Shown in pieces: positions 53,017 to 61,966 of a stretch of DNA of 64,000 nucleotides. Below the pieces are notes generated by a model. It made no database searches. It saw nothing but the letters and a program-made list of their open reading frames with translations, and was not told where the DNA came from. The position numbers and the translations under genes are program-made. The stretch lies in the NCBI GenBank assembly GCA_963806495.1, contig CAWDYA010000011.1, forward strand, positions 248,001-312,000. The letters are read 5' to 3'. How positions within the stretch are numbered: position 1 is the first letter of the stretch; each line of letters starts with the position of its first letter. This DNA is from CAWDYA01 sp963806495 (lineage in GTDB: Bacteria; Acidobacteriota; Polarisedimenticolia; JACPZX01; DASXTC01).

Positions 53017-55365
53017 TCACCGGGACGTCTCGCGCCCCCACTGCACCAGTACCACCGTTATGGCGAACATCAGTGTCAGCACCGAGGTCCATGCGCCCGC
53101 CCGGAACCAGCCGGGCCGGTAGCTCATCGTGACCTTCGCCTCCCCGGCGGGTATCGGCACGGCCCGGAAGGCGTAGTCCGCGCGCAGGACGCGGGCGGGC
53201 CGTCCGTTGACCAGAGCCCGCCACCCGCCGTCCCAGGCGTCCGAGACCACGAGGTACCCCGGGCGGCCGCGTGCGGCGACCGTCAGCGCGATCGCGCCGG
53301 CGGTGTTCCGCTCCAGCGTGATCCGCGCCGTCGCCGGCGCGGGAGCATCCGCGGAGCCCGAGCCGGCCGGGATCGCCGCATCCGGGTCCTCGATCAGGAC
53401 CTGGGTGCGCGGGTCGAAGCGGCCCGACGCGAGCCGTTCCAGCGTGCCGGCACCATCCGCCCGGTGGACCGCCCGGGCCGTCTCCACGAACCAGAAACGC
53501 GGCAGGGCCTGCTCGTTGATGAAGACCCTGCCGTCGGGCCCGTCGTAGCCGAGCGTCATCTTCTCTCCGGAGACCACGCCGCCGGGCGGGGTGACGATGT
53601 AGCGCAGACCGGCCAGATCCAGCAGCGGCCTCGATCCCGGCGGCACGGCCCCCGTCTCGTGGATCGAGGCCACCGAGGCCCGGTCGATGAGCCGCCGGTA
53701 GCGCGCCAGCTCCATGGCATCGTACCCCTCGATCGAGCTGAGCCGGTACACCATCTGGGTCTCCGGCCGCATGACCCATCCCACCGTCATCATCCGGCCG
53801 CCGCGCACCATGTCGCCTGCGGCGTCCTGACGCAGGTAGTCGGTGAGCGGTGTGGCGGGAAACAGGGCGTCCGGGTCGGCGTGGGGGTTGAACCTCCAGG
53901 CGAACACGAACAGATCGATGCACACCAGCGCGGCGATCCCGCCGAGATACAAGGCGCGCCGGCCGGGCCGGAACAGCAGCGCGACGACCGTGAGCAGCGC
54001 CGTGCCGGCGACGATCGACAACGCGAGCCGCGCGCCGTCCGGGTCGCTGCCACGCAGCAGGACGATGACGGCCAGCAGCGGCACGGCCGCGACCGCCAGC
54101 GCGCCCACCGTCTTCAGCCGCTCCGGCCGCGGGGCGCCGGCCGACACCTGCGATACGCGTTCGAGCGCATGCGCCGCCAGCACCGCGATACAGAACGAGA
54201 TCAGCAGCGTGAGCCGGTTGTTCGAGCCGATCCCCACGACCGGGACGTGCCTGATGATCGCGCGGATCCACCCGGGACCGTACACCACGACGGCCGACAC
54301 CGCCGCCAGGACCTGGAAGAACACCACGCCCCGCGGCCAGCGCAGCGACACCAGGGCCAGCAGAAGCGTGCCCGCCCCGGTGTAGCAGACGAGCGCCTGC
54401 CAGGCGGCCGGGCCGTGGAAAGTGAACCGCCAGGGCCAGCCGTACATCCCGGGCAGCAGGTTGGCCGCGAGGGCGCGCGCCGGCAGCGTGGGGTCCATCC
54501 CGGTGGACGCCTGCCGCTGGGCCAGCGCGGCGCTCGACGCGAGATAGTCGAGGAACGGAAACATCTGCACCGCCGCCATCAGGAAGCCGAGCAGACCCGC
54601 GGCCGCGAACAGCCACACGGCCAGCCGCGGGCGTGGAGAGGCCGGCAGGTTCCACAGGAAGTAAAGCGTCGCGGCGCCGATGATGTGCACCGATGTCTCC
54701 GGGTGCCCCCCGAGATACTGCGCCGCCCCCGCGAACACGAGCAGGAGGAACCCGGCCGCGTTCGGGGCGCGCGCGAGCATCCGCGCCGCGAGCATCAGCA
54801 GCGGAAGCAGCACCGCGGCGTTGGTGTGCGCGTAGCCCAGCCACGAGGTCATGAAGCTGCACAGCGCGAACGAGACCGAACCGACGACGCATGCAGGGCC
54901 GCGAGCGCCCAGCGAGACCAGGAAGACCGCCATGAACACTCCCGCAAGCAGGATCTTGGCCAGCAGCGCGAAGGTGAAGACGCGCATCGAGGGGAGGATC
55001 CAGACGGGCCAGTGCAGCGGATAGAACACGGCCGATTGCGCATTGGCGACGAACGGCACCCCGCAGTAGGAATACGGGTTCCACAACGGCACAGAGCCGG
55101 CCGCAAGCGATCGCGACATGTGAAGCTGCCATGGGTAGACCTGGAAGAGCAGATCGCTCAGCGTCGGGTTCTCGCCCAGCAGCGCGGGCCCTCCACCGGT
55201 CGCCTGCGGCGGCGGGGTGGCCCGCCACGGCCACTGGGCGTGGTGCATCCCCGCGGGTGTGATGAGCGCGCCGCGCGTGAAGACGGGAAGATGCAGCCCG
55301 ATCGCCAGCAGCGCGACCACCGCCGCCGCCATGGCCACCGCGGTTCGACCGGGCCGGAGAGTCAC
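53017..55365 (-). CDS. YfhO-family membrane protein
   Basis: 782 residues. Twelve or so hydrophobic helices over residues 10-505, with periplasmic loops between (QVYPWQLHMSRSLAAGSVPL, WNPYSYCGVPFVANAQSAVF, the typical YfhO opening with a Trp-Asn-Pro turn). The C-terminal 250 residues are soluble and beta-rich (YIVTPPGGVVSGEKMTLGY, PGYLVVSDAWDGGWRALVNG). YfhO-like proteins are GT-C-fold membrane proteins linked to glycosylation of teichoic acids or other envelope polymers. GTG 55365 overlaps aroB by four bases, so it is translationally coupled to the shikimate gene, for no obvious reason. Confidence 0.85.
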   Translation of the reverse strand: MTLRPGRTAVAMAAAVVALLAIGLHLPVFTRGALITPAGMHHAQWPWRATPPPQATGGGPALLGENPTLSDLLFQVYPWQLHMSRSLAAGSVPLWNPYSYCGVPFVANAQSAVFYPLHWPVWILPSMRVFTFALLAKILLAGVFMAVFLVSLGARGPACVVGSVSFALCSFMTSWLGYAHTNAAVLLPLLMLAARMLARAPNAAGFLLLVFAGAAQYLGGHPETSVHIIGAATLYFLWNLPASPRPRLAVWLFAAAGLLGFLMAAVQMFPFLDYLASSAALAQRQASTGMDPTLPARALAANLLPGMYGWPWRFTFHGPAAWQALVCYTGAGTLLLALVSLRWPRGVVFFQVLAAVSAVVVYGPGWIRAIIRHVPVVGIGSNNRLTLLISFCIAVLAAHALERVSQVSAGAPRPERLKTVGALAVAAVPLLAVIVLLRGSDPDGARLALSIVAGTALLTVVALLFRPGRRALYLGGIAALVCIDLFVFAWRFNPHADPDALFPATPLTDYLRQDAAGDMVRGGRMMTVGWVMRPETQMVYRLSSIEGYDAMELARYRRLIDRASVASIHETGAVPPGSRPLLDLAGLRYIVTPPGGVVSGEKMTLGYDGPDGRVFINEQALPRFWFVETARAVHRADGAGTLERLASGRFDPRTQVLIEDPDAAIPAGSGSADAPAPATARITLERNTAGAIALTVAARGRPGYLVVSDAWDGGWRALVNGRPARVLRADYAFRAVPIPAGEAKVTMSYRPGWFRAGAWTSVLTLMFAITVVLVQWGRETSR

Positions 55366-56504
55366 GATCCGCCGGCCGCGGCCCGCATGCCGTCGAGCAC
55401 CCGGGCGGCCTCGGCGTCATCCACCGCGATGCCATAGCCGTCCGGCCCGCGGGCCATCTCCCCGAGCCGGGACGGAAGCACGTAGGTGGTGGCTCCGCCT
55501 CGCGTCTTCTTGTCCCGCCGCGCCGCACCCAGGATCGCGGCGGTGGCGGCTCCCTCGGGCAGAGCCACGGGAAGGCCCAGCGCCGCGAGGGTCCGCTCGA
55601 CGATCCCGGCGGTGTCCGGCGCCGCCAGCCCCAGACCGGCCGCGAGCCGCGCCTCGGCCACCATCCCGATCGAGACCGCCTCGCCGTGCGGGATCGACCA
55701 GCCGGTCACCGTCTCGATGGCGTGGCCGATCGTGTGGCCGAAGTTCAGGATCTTGCGCAGATCCCCTTCCCGCTCGTCGGCCCCCACCACGGCCGCCTTC
55801 ACCGCGCAGGAACGCACGATGAGGGACGTCATCGTCTGCGGGTCGCGCGCGAGCACCCGGTCGGGCTGTTGCGACAGGCTCTCGAAGAGCCCGGCGTCCC
55901 TGACCACGCCGGCCTTCACCATCTCGGCCAGGCCGTTTCCATACTCCCGTTCCGGGAGCGTCGCCAGGCACGCGACGTCGATGAAGACTCCCGCGGGCTG
56001 GTGGAAGGCGCCGATCAGGTTCTTGCCGAGAGGATGGTCCACACCGGTCTTTCCGCCGATGGAGGCATCGACCATGGCGAGCAGCGACGTGGGCACGGCC
56101 ACGAACGGGACGCCGCGCATGTAGGTGGCCGCCACGAACCCGGCCAGGTCGGTCGCCACACCGCCGCCGGCCGCGATCACGACGCTGTCGCGCCCCAGGC
56201 CGGCCGCCAGCAGGGCGTCCTCGAGCCGCTCCTTGGTCGCGCGTGTCTTGGAGGCCTCTCCCGCCTCGAAGACGAACGTCTCGATCGGCAGCCCCGCCCT
56301 CTCGAAGCGGGCTGCGAGCGGCGCCGCGTGCAGCGTCATCACGTTGGAGTCGGTGACGAGCGCGAATCGGGATGCCGGGAATCGGCCGGCGAGGGTGGCG
56401 GGCAGGCCGTCGAGCAGACCGGAGGCCACCCGGATCGAATAGGGTGGGCGGGTGGCGACCTCGATGACGGCAGGCGGCTGACCGGGGGAATCCGGCTGGG
56501 TCAT
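55362..56504 (-). CDS. aroB: 3-dehydroquinate synthase
   Basis: 380 residues. Second step of the shikimate pathway: cyclises DAHP to 3-dehydroquinate with NAD and Zn. Seen: FALVTDSNVMTLHAAPLAAR near residue 47, GGGVATDLAGFVAATYMRGV near 120 (NAD loop), VPTSLLAMVDASIGGKTGVD (substrate-binding Lys), HPLGKNLIGAFHQP, and the zinc ligands in LNFGHTIGHAIE near 250. Length normal. Stop overlaps the YfhO-like GTG. The gap of 73 bases to atpF upstream does not show a promoter I can trust, so read-through from the ATPase genes is possible. Confidence 0.95.
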   Translation of the reverse strand: MTQPDSPGQPPAVIEVATRPPYSIRVASGLLDGLPATLAGRFPASRFALVTDSNVMTLHAAPLAARFERAGLPIETFVFEAGEASKTRATKERLEDALLAAGLGRDSVVIAAGGGVATDLAGFVAATYMRGVPFVAVPTSLLAMVDASIGGKTGVDHPLGKNLIGAFHQPAGVFIDVACLATLPEREYGNGLAEMVKAGVVRDAGLFESLSQQPDRVLARDPQTMTSLIVRSCAVKAAVVGADEREGDLRKILNFGHTIGHAIETVTGWSIPHGEAVSIGMVAEARLAAGLGLAAPDTAGIVERTLAALGLPVALPEGAATAAILGAARRDKKTRGGATTYVLPSRLGEMARGPDGYGIAVDDAEAARVLDGMRAAAGGS

Positions 56505-56577
56505 GCCCGGAGGATAACACGGCGCCGCCGATCGTTCTCGGTGCCGCGGTCACACTCCGGGCGCGACCCGTCCGGTG

Positions 56578-57081
56578 TCACTGTTCCGGAGGCAGAGCCT
56601 CCATCTCGTCGAGGGCGCCGGTGATGAGCGCGTGGTGCTTCTCCGCGTTCAGCTCGGCCTTCATGACGCGCTCGGCAACCGCCACCACCAGGTCGGCGGT
56701 CTCGGCCTTGATCTCGCGGATGACGGTCCGCTTCTGGCGCTCGAGGTCGGCGGAGAACTGCTTCGCCTTCTCCTCGGCCTCGCGGTGGGCGCGAGCCAGG
56801 ATGTCGGCGCGCCGCTGCTCGGCGTCACGCTGGGCCTTCTCGATGATGGACGCCATCTCCTGCCGGGCCTTGCCGATCATCTCCTTGTGCTGCGCCATGA
56901 GGGTCTCGGCCTCGCTGCGCGCCTGCTTCGCCTGCTCGAGAGAGTCGCGGATGCTCTTCTCCCGCTCCTCGAGCATGCCCAGCAGGGGCTTCCAGGCCAC
57001 GGCGCGCAGCACGATCAGCAGGGCGACGAAGGTAATCATCGTCCAGATGATGAGACCCGGGTGTATGGCTACCAGATCCAT
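56578..57081 (-). CDS. atpF: ATP synthase F0 subunit b
   Basis: 167 residues. One N-terminal membrane helix (IHPGLIIWTMITFVALLIVL, then RAVAWKPLLGMLEEREKSI) and a long right-handed-coiled-coil stalk (ARSEAETLMAQHKEMIGKAR, AHREAEEKAKQFSADLERQK). It is the peripheral stalk linking F0 to F1. Last F0 gene here; atpH, atpA, atpG, atpD and atpC are not encoded next to it. Eleven bases after atpE. Confidence 0.92.
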   Translation of the reverse strand: MDLVAIHPGLIIWTMITFVALLIVLRAVAWKPLLGMLEEREKSIRDSLEQAKQARSEAETLMAQHKEMIGKARQEMASIIEKAQRDAEQRRADILARAHREAEEKAKQFSADLERQKRTVIREIKAETADLVVAVAERVMKAELNAEKHHALITGALDEMEALPPEQ

Positions 57082-57091
57082 GCGGACACCC

Positions 57092-57334
57092 TTACTTGAG
57101 GATGACGATCATGAAGCAGAGGATCTCCGCGATGAGGGTCGCCCCCTCGATGAGAGCCGCGCTGATGATCATGTTGGTGCCGATGGCGCCGCCGGCCTGG
57201 GGCTGCCGGGCGATGCCGTCCAGGGCCGCCGCGGCGAGCCGGCCGATGCCATACCCGCCTCCGATGACCGCCATGCCCATGCCGATGGCGGCGGCAACGT
57301 ACGGCAGCTGATAGTTCATCATCTGGCCTTCCAT
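57092..57334 (-). CDS. atpE: ATP synthase F0 subunit c
   Basis: 80 residues, two helices joined by the loop ARQPQ (residues 42-46). The ion-carrying carboxylate is E63 in AALIEGATLI. R32 in helix 1 occupies the place of a Lys or Arg seen in other phyla; a further carboxylate, E70, lies two turns beyond E63 in the same helix. I do not see the Gln and Ser/Thr of Na+-binding rings, so protons are the likelier ion. A strong AAGGAGG precedes the ATG by seven bases, as is common for this highly made subunit. Confidence 0.93.
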   Translation of the reverse strand: MEGQMMNYQLPYVAAAIGMGMAVIGGGYGIGRLAAAALDGIARQPQAGGAIGTNMIISAALIEGATLIAEILCFMIVILK

Positions 57335-57368
57335 TCGTGTCCTCCTTGTTGAACGACGAGTGTCGATC

Positions 57369-58229
57369 TCAGTGGGATGGGTGAACCGATAGTCCTATGA
57401 AAAGAGCCGTCAGCATCGTGAAGATGTAGGCCTGCAGGAGCGCCACGAAGATCTCGAGCAGCATGATTCCGAGCGCGAGCGGCACCGCCACCACCGAGGC
57501 CAGCGCGCTCTTGAAGATGAAGATCATGCCGATGAAGGCGAGGATCGCCACGTGCCCCGCGGTCATGTTGGCGAAAAGACGCATGCAGAGCGCGAACGGC
57601 TTGACGAACATGCCGAGGATCTCGACGACGATCATGACCGGCAGCACGAACAGGGGCAGGCCGTGGGGCACCAGGTTCTTCCAGTGCTTGAAGAACCCGT
57701 GCTCGCGCATCCCCTCGAACTGGATCATGAGAAACGACAGGATGGCCAGCCCCCCCGTGACATTCAGGTTGCCGGTGGCGGTCGCCCCCAGGGGCACCAG
57801 CCCCAGCAGGTTGCAGGTCAGGATGAAGAAGAAAACGGTCAGGATGTACGGGGCGAGCCTGTTGCCCACGTGCTCGCCCAGCGTCTTGATGCAGATCTCG
57901 TCGCGCACGAACACGACCATCATCTCGAGCAGGTTGGCGATCCCCTTCGGGACCATCCGGCGCCCCCGGAAGGCCAGCGTGAACAGCAGGATGAGGATGA
58001 CCGCCGCGGTCCACATCATCACGACGTGCTTCGTGATCGAGAGATCGAGGCCGAAGAGGTGGATCTGCGGCAGATTGACCGTCGTGAAACCCAGGTCCAG
58101 CGTGCTGCCATCGGTGATGTGGTGCATGATGGTCGAGCCGAGATCGTCGGTGTGGCCGGCCGCGTGCTCCGCGCCCGCCGCCACCGCGCCCGCCGCCTCG
58201 TGCGCCTGATGTCCCGCTTCCTGGATCAC
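57369..58229 (-). CDS. atpB: ATP synthase F0 subunit a
   Basis: 286 residues from GTG 58229. An unusual N-terminal extension of about 40 residues, rich in Ala, Glu and His (HQAHEAAGAVAAGAEHAAGH), precedes the first helix region. Core: five to six membrane helices, IANLLEMMVVFVRDEICIK near residue 100 and the stator Arg in KPFALCMRLFANMTAGHVAI, opposite the c-ring carboxylate. LLEIFVALLQAYIFTMLTAL ends the protein. It forms the proton half-channels. GTG with GAGGAAAGC upstream; start overlaps atpI by four bases. Confidence 0.92.
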   Translation of the reverse strand: MIQEAGHQAHEAAGAVAAGAEHAAGHTDDLGSTIMHHITDGSTLDLGFTTVNLPQIHLFGLDLSITKHVVMMWTAAVILILLFTLAFRGRRMVPKGIANLLEMMVVFVRDEICIKTLGEHVGNRLAPYILTVFFFILTCNLLGLVPLGATATGNLNVTGGLAILSFLMIQFEGMREHGFFKHWKNLVPHGLPLFVLPVMIVVEILGMFVKPFALCMRLFANMTAGHVAILAFIGMIFIFKSALASVVAVPLALGIMLLEIFVALLQAYIFTMLTALFIGLSVHPSH

Positions 58230-58600
58230 GCCGCTTTCCTCAGATAGAGAATTTCCACGAACTGGAAGATGACGGTGCCCGCCACCAGGCCGAGACAGAC
58301 GCTCATGGCGTCGCCGACCCCCAGCAGGACCACCCCCCCCAGAAAGGTCAGGTAGCCTATCATGCGGGCCAGCATCAGGCCAACGAAACTGTTCACCATT
58401 CTCTGGCCGGTGTTTTCCCCGCCGGCCGCCCGGATCCGGCCGAAAACGTACAGCGCCGCGCCCGCGAAAAGCCCCGCCACGGCGGTGCCCAGCGCGGCCC
58501 CCCCGATCACGTCCCACCGCCCCGGGGCGATGGTCGCGGCCACGGCCCCGGTGAGCAGGACGACCGCGGCGGCCACGGCCGGAAACAGCCTGCCGATCAT
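58226..58600 (-). CDS. atpI: ATP synthase subunit I
   Basis: 124 residues, four hydrophobic helices (AVAAAVVLLTGAVAATIAPG, WDVIGGAALGTAVAGLFAGA, MIGYLTFLGGVVLLGVGDAM, CLGLVAGTVIFQFVEILYLR). Small membrane protein that helps assemble the c-ring in other species. The frame is open upstream, but ATG 58600 matches the expected N-terminus and stands eight bases after the small gene at 58609. Sequence is weakly conserved across phyla; the call rests on position between atpZ-like and atpB and on hydrophobic profile. Confidence 0.7.
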   Translation of the reverse strand: MIGRLFPAVAAAVVLLTGAVAATIAPGRWDVIGGAALGTAVAGLFAGAALYVFGRIRAAGGENTGQRMVNSFVGLMLARMIGYLTFLGGVVLLGVGDAMSVCLGLVAGTVIFQFVEILYLRKAA

Positions 58601-58608
58601 GATCCCCC

Positions 58609-58833
58609 TCACTCCGGCGGGCGTCGCGTCACCACCACGATGAAGTTGTAGAAACCCAGCGCCATCCCCGACAGCGCCCCGGCCAGCGTCAGCCACGGGC
58701 TCGTCCCGAGCCAGGCGTCGGCCCACCAGCCGGCCAGGATGCCGAGGCCGATCGAGGCGGCGAACATCGTCCCGAGCCCGAGATAGGGGCCGGCCTTCCT
58801 GAGTATCTCTCGGCGCTCGTCCTTTTCATTCAT
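58609..58833 (-). CDS. AtpZ-like small membrane protein
   Basis: 74 residues: charged N-terminus (MNEKDERREILRKAGPY), two helices (TMFAASIGLGILAGWWADAW and LTLAGALSGMALGFYNFIVV), basic tail. This is the AtpZ/AtpI-like family (two-helix F0F1 ATPase assembly proteins, sometimes a magnesium or c-ring factor). ATG 58833 overlaps the nuoN stop by one base, so respiratory complex I and F0 genes are in one transcriptional line. Confidence 0.75.
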   Translation of the reverse strand: MNEKDERREILRKAGPYLGLGTMFAASIGLGILAGWWADAWLGTSPWLTLAGALSGMALGFYNFIVVVTRRPPE

Positions 58834-60338
58834 CAGCCGGCCGAGGCGGCCGCCATCATGGAATACGTGAATGACGCGAACTCGAGGAGCTTCTCGGGCC
58901 ATATGCCGAGCAGCAGCGTCATCGCCGCCGCGATCGTCAGCGCGGCTTTGAGCGCCGGTGACGTGGCGTACGGCACGTCGTTGAGCGGTGGCTTGATGTA
59001 CATGCAGACGACCACCCGCAGGTAGTAGAACAGGGAGATCGCGCTGTTGATGACCGCGAGTACCGCGAGCCACGCGTAGTGCCCCTTGATGGCGGCGCCG
59101 AACAGGTACCATTTTCCCACGAAGCCCGCGAGAGGCGGAATCCCGGCGAGAGAAAGCAGGAACAGCAGCATCGTGAAGGCCGCCAGCGGCGCGCGCCTGG
59201 AAAGCCCGGAGAAGTCGACCACCAGGTCGCCCACGAGGTTCTCGCGCCGCAGCATGATCACGAGGCCAAAGGCCCCGATGTTCATGAAGGTGTAGACCAG
59301 CAGGTAGATGGCGACCGCCTTGAGCCCGAACAGGCCGGTCTCGCCCGGCATCCCCGCCACCAGCACCCCCATCAGGGTGTAGCCGGCGTGGGCGATGCTC
59401 GAGTAGGCCAGCATCCGCTTCATGTTGTCCTGCAGGATGGCCGTGATGTTGCCCAGGGTCATGCTCGCGGCCGCGAGCAGCGCCACCAGCGGCGCCCAGG
59501 ACTCGAACAGTCCCGGGAAGCCCGTCAGCAGCACACGCACCAGCACCGCGAACGCCGCGGCCTTCGAGGCGGTCGAGATGAAGGCGGTGATGGCGGTCGG
59601 CGCCCCCTCGTACACGTCCGGGATGTACATGTGGAACGGCACCGCGGCCACCTTGAAGCCGAGCGACACGATGATCAGGATGAGCCCCATCATGGTGAGG
59701 TTGACGCCCGGCGCGCCCGGGACCGCCGCGGCGGCGATCTCCTTGAGCTGGATCGAGTGGGTCGAGCCGTACACGAGCGACGCGCCGTAGACGAAGATCG
59801 CCGAGGAGAAGGCACCCAGCACGAAGTACTTCAGTGCCGCCTCGTTCGACTTGCGGTTTTCCTTCAGGAACCCCACGAGGATGTAGCTCGACAGCGCCAT
59901 CGTCTCCAGCGTGATGAAGATCATCAGCAGGCTCAGCGCGCTCGCCATGAACATCATGGCCGCCGTGGCGAACATGATCAGGGCGTAGTACTCCCCGGCC
60001 TGCGCCTTCTCGATGTCGAGGTACTTCATGGAGAGCAGGATGGTCAGGATCGCGCCGGCGAGGAAGATCAGCTTGAAGAAGAAACCCTGCGCGTCGACAG
60101 CCACGTCCCCGAAGAAGACCGGGTCGCCCGCCGACCCGACGAGCTGGTTTGCGTAACGGAACCACGGCAGGAGCACCAGCGACGTGCCAAGCAGCGAGAG
60201 CCAGGCGATCCAGCGGCGATCCTCCCGCGGGAGGATCGCCGACACGATCAGGATCAGGCAGGCGAACCCGCACAGCAGCAGCTCGGGCAGGATCGCGATG
60301 CTGTCGCTCAGGAGCCTGGCGGCGTCGAAGGTCATCAT
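58833..60338 (-). CDS. nuoN: NADH-quinone oxidoreductase subunit N
   Basis: 501 residues, about fourteen membrane helices. Antiporter-like subunit of complex I. Seen: AQGFFFKLIFLAGAILTILL near 85, ITLETMALSSYILVGFLKEN (with the conserved Glu) near 145, GFKVAAVPFHMYIPDVYEGA near 235 with the Lys and His, NMKRMLAYSSIAHAGYTLMG near 320. ATG 60338 overlaps the nuoM stop (ATGA). Transfers protons across the membrane as electrons go from NADH or ferredoxin to quinone. The rest of the nuo genes are beyond the window. Confidence 0.95.
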   Translation of the reverse strand: MMTFDAARLLSDSIAILPELLLCGFACLILIVSAILPREDRRWIAWLSLLGTSLVLLPWFRYANQLVGSAGDPVFFGDVAVDAQGFFFKLIFLAGAILTILLSMKYLDIEKAQAGEYYALIMFATAAMMFMASALSLLMIFITLETMALSSYILVGFLKENRKSNEAALKYFVLGAFSSAIFVYGASLVYGSTHSIQLKEIAAAAVPGAPGVNLTMMGLILIIVSLGFKVAAVPFHMYIPDVYEGAPTAITAFISTASKAAAFAVLVRVLLTGFPGLFESWAPLVALLAAASMTLGNITAILQDNMKRMLAYSSIAHAGYTLMGVLVAGMPGETGLFGLKAVAIYLLVYTFMNIGAFGLVIMLRRENLVGDLVVDFSGLSRRAPLAAFTMLLFLLSLAGIPPLAGFVGKWYLFGAAIKGHYAWLAVLAVINSAISLFYYLRVVVCMYIKPPLNDVPYATSPALKAALTIAAAMTLLLGIWPEKLLEFASFTYSMMAAASAG

Positions 60339-61954
60339 TTCACCGGCGGAGCCGCCTCGGCGACCGGCGTGCCGGCGGTCTCCGGCAGCGGCGGCAGGGC
60401 GGCGTACCCTTCGGTCCCGTGATTGAGCTGCCCGACCAGGCGGGCGACCGGCTTGTCGAGGATCTCGAAGAAGGGCCGGGGGTAGAGCCCGATCCAGACG
60501 CACATCGCGACCAGTGGCGCGAGGTACAGCATCTCGCGCGCGTTGCAGTCATGCAGCTTCTGGTTCTCCGGGTTGTCGAGCCCGCCGAACATGGTGCGCT
60601 GGTACAGCCAGAGCATGTACGCGGCGCCGAGCACGATGCCCGACACGCCGCACACGGCCCAGAACTTGCCGCCCAGCGACCAGCCCAGCACCGTGATCTT
60701 GACGCTCGCCGGGATCTGGAACGCGCCCGCCAGGATTGTGAACTCGCCGATGAAGCCGTTGAGCGCCGGCAGGCCGATCGAGGACATCGTGATGACCATG
60801 AAGATGGTGGCGAACACCGGCATCTGCTTGGACAACCCGCCGTACTCGGAGATCAGACGCGTATGGCGCCGCTCGTACACGATCCCGACGATGAGGAACA
60901 GCGCGCCCGTGGACAGCCCGTGGTTGATCATCTGCAGAATGCCGCCGTTGAGGCCGTTGACGTTGAGCGCGAACACCCCGAGCATGCAGAACCCCAGGTG
61001 GCTCACCGAGGAGTAGGCCACCAGCTTCTTCCAGTCACGCTGCACCATCGCCACCAGCGCGCCGTAGATGATGCCGATCACCGCCAGCGCCAGCACGTAG
61101 GGTGCGTACAGGCGCGTGGCGTCCGGGAGCATCGGGAGATTGAACCGGACGAAGCCGTAGGTCCCCATCTTCAGCAGGACGCCGGCCAGGATGACGGAGC
61201 CCGCGGTGGGCGCCTCGGTGTGGGCGTCGGGCAGCCACGTGTGGAACGGGAACATCGGCACCTTGATGGCGAAGCCGATGAAGAAGGCCCAGAAGACCCA
61301 CTTGCTCAGCTCGAAGAACTGCGGGTCGGCGCCCAGCCCGTGCAGCAGCGTGATGTCGAAGGTGTACACGCCCGTGCTCGCGCCGTAGTAGAAGTAGACG
61401 GCCAGGATCCCCAGCAGCATCAGCACCGAGCCGAACAGCGTGTACAGGAAGAACTTGATGGCCGCGTACAGCTTGTTGGACCCGCCCCAGATGCCGATGA
61501 GGAAATACATCGGCACCAGCATGACCTCCCAGAACACGTAGAACAGGAAGAAGTCCAGGGCCATGAAGACGCCGAGCATGCCGGTCTGGAGCACCAGCAG
61601 GAAGACGTAGTACTCCTTCACCCTGTCCTTGATCGCCGCCCAGGAGGACAGCACCGCGATCAGCCCGAGAAGCGTGGTCAGCAGGACGAACAGCACCGAG
61701 ATGCCGTCCAGCCCGAAGATGTACTGCACGCCGATGGACGGTATCCAGCTCAGACGCTCGAGCGTCCGCTCGTCGAACCCGGCCAGGCTCGTGTCCCACT
61801 GGAAGAAGAGCGGGAGCGAGATCAGGAAGTCGACCGCCGCCACGAACGTGGCGAAGTACATGATCGCCTTCTTGGACTCCTTCGGGAAGAAAAGGAGGAT
61901 CAGCGCTCCGGCCAGCGGCACGTAACAGATGAGTGACAGGAGACCTTGGAACAT
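60335..61954 (-). CDS. nuoM: NADH-quinone oxidoreductase subunit M
   Basis: 539 residues, fourteen membrane helices. Antiporter-like subunit: FGLDGISVLFVLLTTLLGLI near 80, FYVFWEVMLVPMYFLIGIWG near 140 (conserved Glu), FAIKVPMFPFHTWLPDAHTE near 230 (Lys, His), LVAYSSVSHLGFCMLGVFAL near 315. Ends ETAGTPVAEAAPPVK, a Pro/Ala tail. Start ATG 61954, 12 bases after the nuoL stop; the end overlaps nuoN. Works with NuoL and NuoN in proton pumping. Confidence 0.95.
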   Translation of the reverse strand: MFQGLLSLICYVPLAGALILLFFPKESKKAIMYFATFVAAVDFLISLPLFFQWDTSLAGFDERTLERLSWIPSIGVQYIFGLDGISVLFVLLTTLLGLIAVLSSWAAIKDRVKEYYVFLLVLQTGMLGVFMALDFFLFYVFWEVMLVPMYFLIGIWGGSNKLYAAIKFFLYTLFGSVLMLLGILAVYFYYGASTGVYTFDITLLHGLGADPQFFELSKWVFWAFFIGFAIKVPMFPFHTWLPDAHTEAPTAGSVILAGVLLKMGTYGFVRFNLPMLPDATRLYAPYVLALAVIGIIYGALVAMVQRDWKKLVAYSSVSHLGFCMLGVFALNVNGLNGGILQMINHGLSTGALFLIVGIVYERRHTRLISEYGGLSKQMPVFATIFMVITMSSIGLPALNGFIGEFTILAGAFQIPASVKITVLGWSLGGKFWAVCGVSGIVLGAAYMLWLYQRTMFGGLDNPENQKLHDCNAREMLYLAPLVAMCVWIGLYPRPFFEILDKPVARLVGQLNHGTEGYAALPPLPETAGTPVAEAAPPVK

Positions 61955-61966
61955 TCCGAACGCTCC

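Noticed and set aside
51601..55437. Open frame of 1,278 codons on the plus strand
   Set aside because: Antisense shadow of the alpha/beta hydrolase and YfhO-like genes. Its product is low-complexity Arg/His/Gln/Pro and has no motif; such frames are common opposite GC-rich genes.
59079..61936. Long plus-strand open frames opposite nuoN and nuoM
   Set aside because: Products are strings of His, Gln, Arg, Glu and Asp without motifs, and the minus-strand genes are certain complex I subunits.
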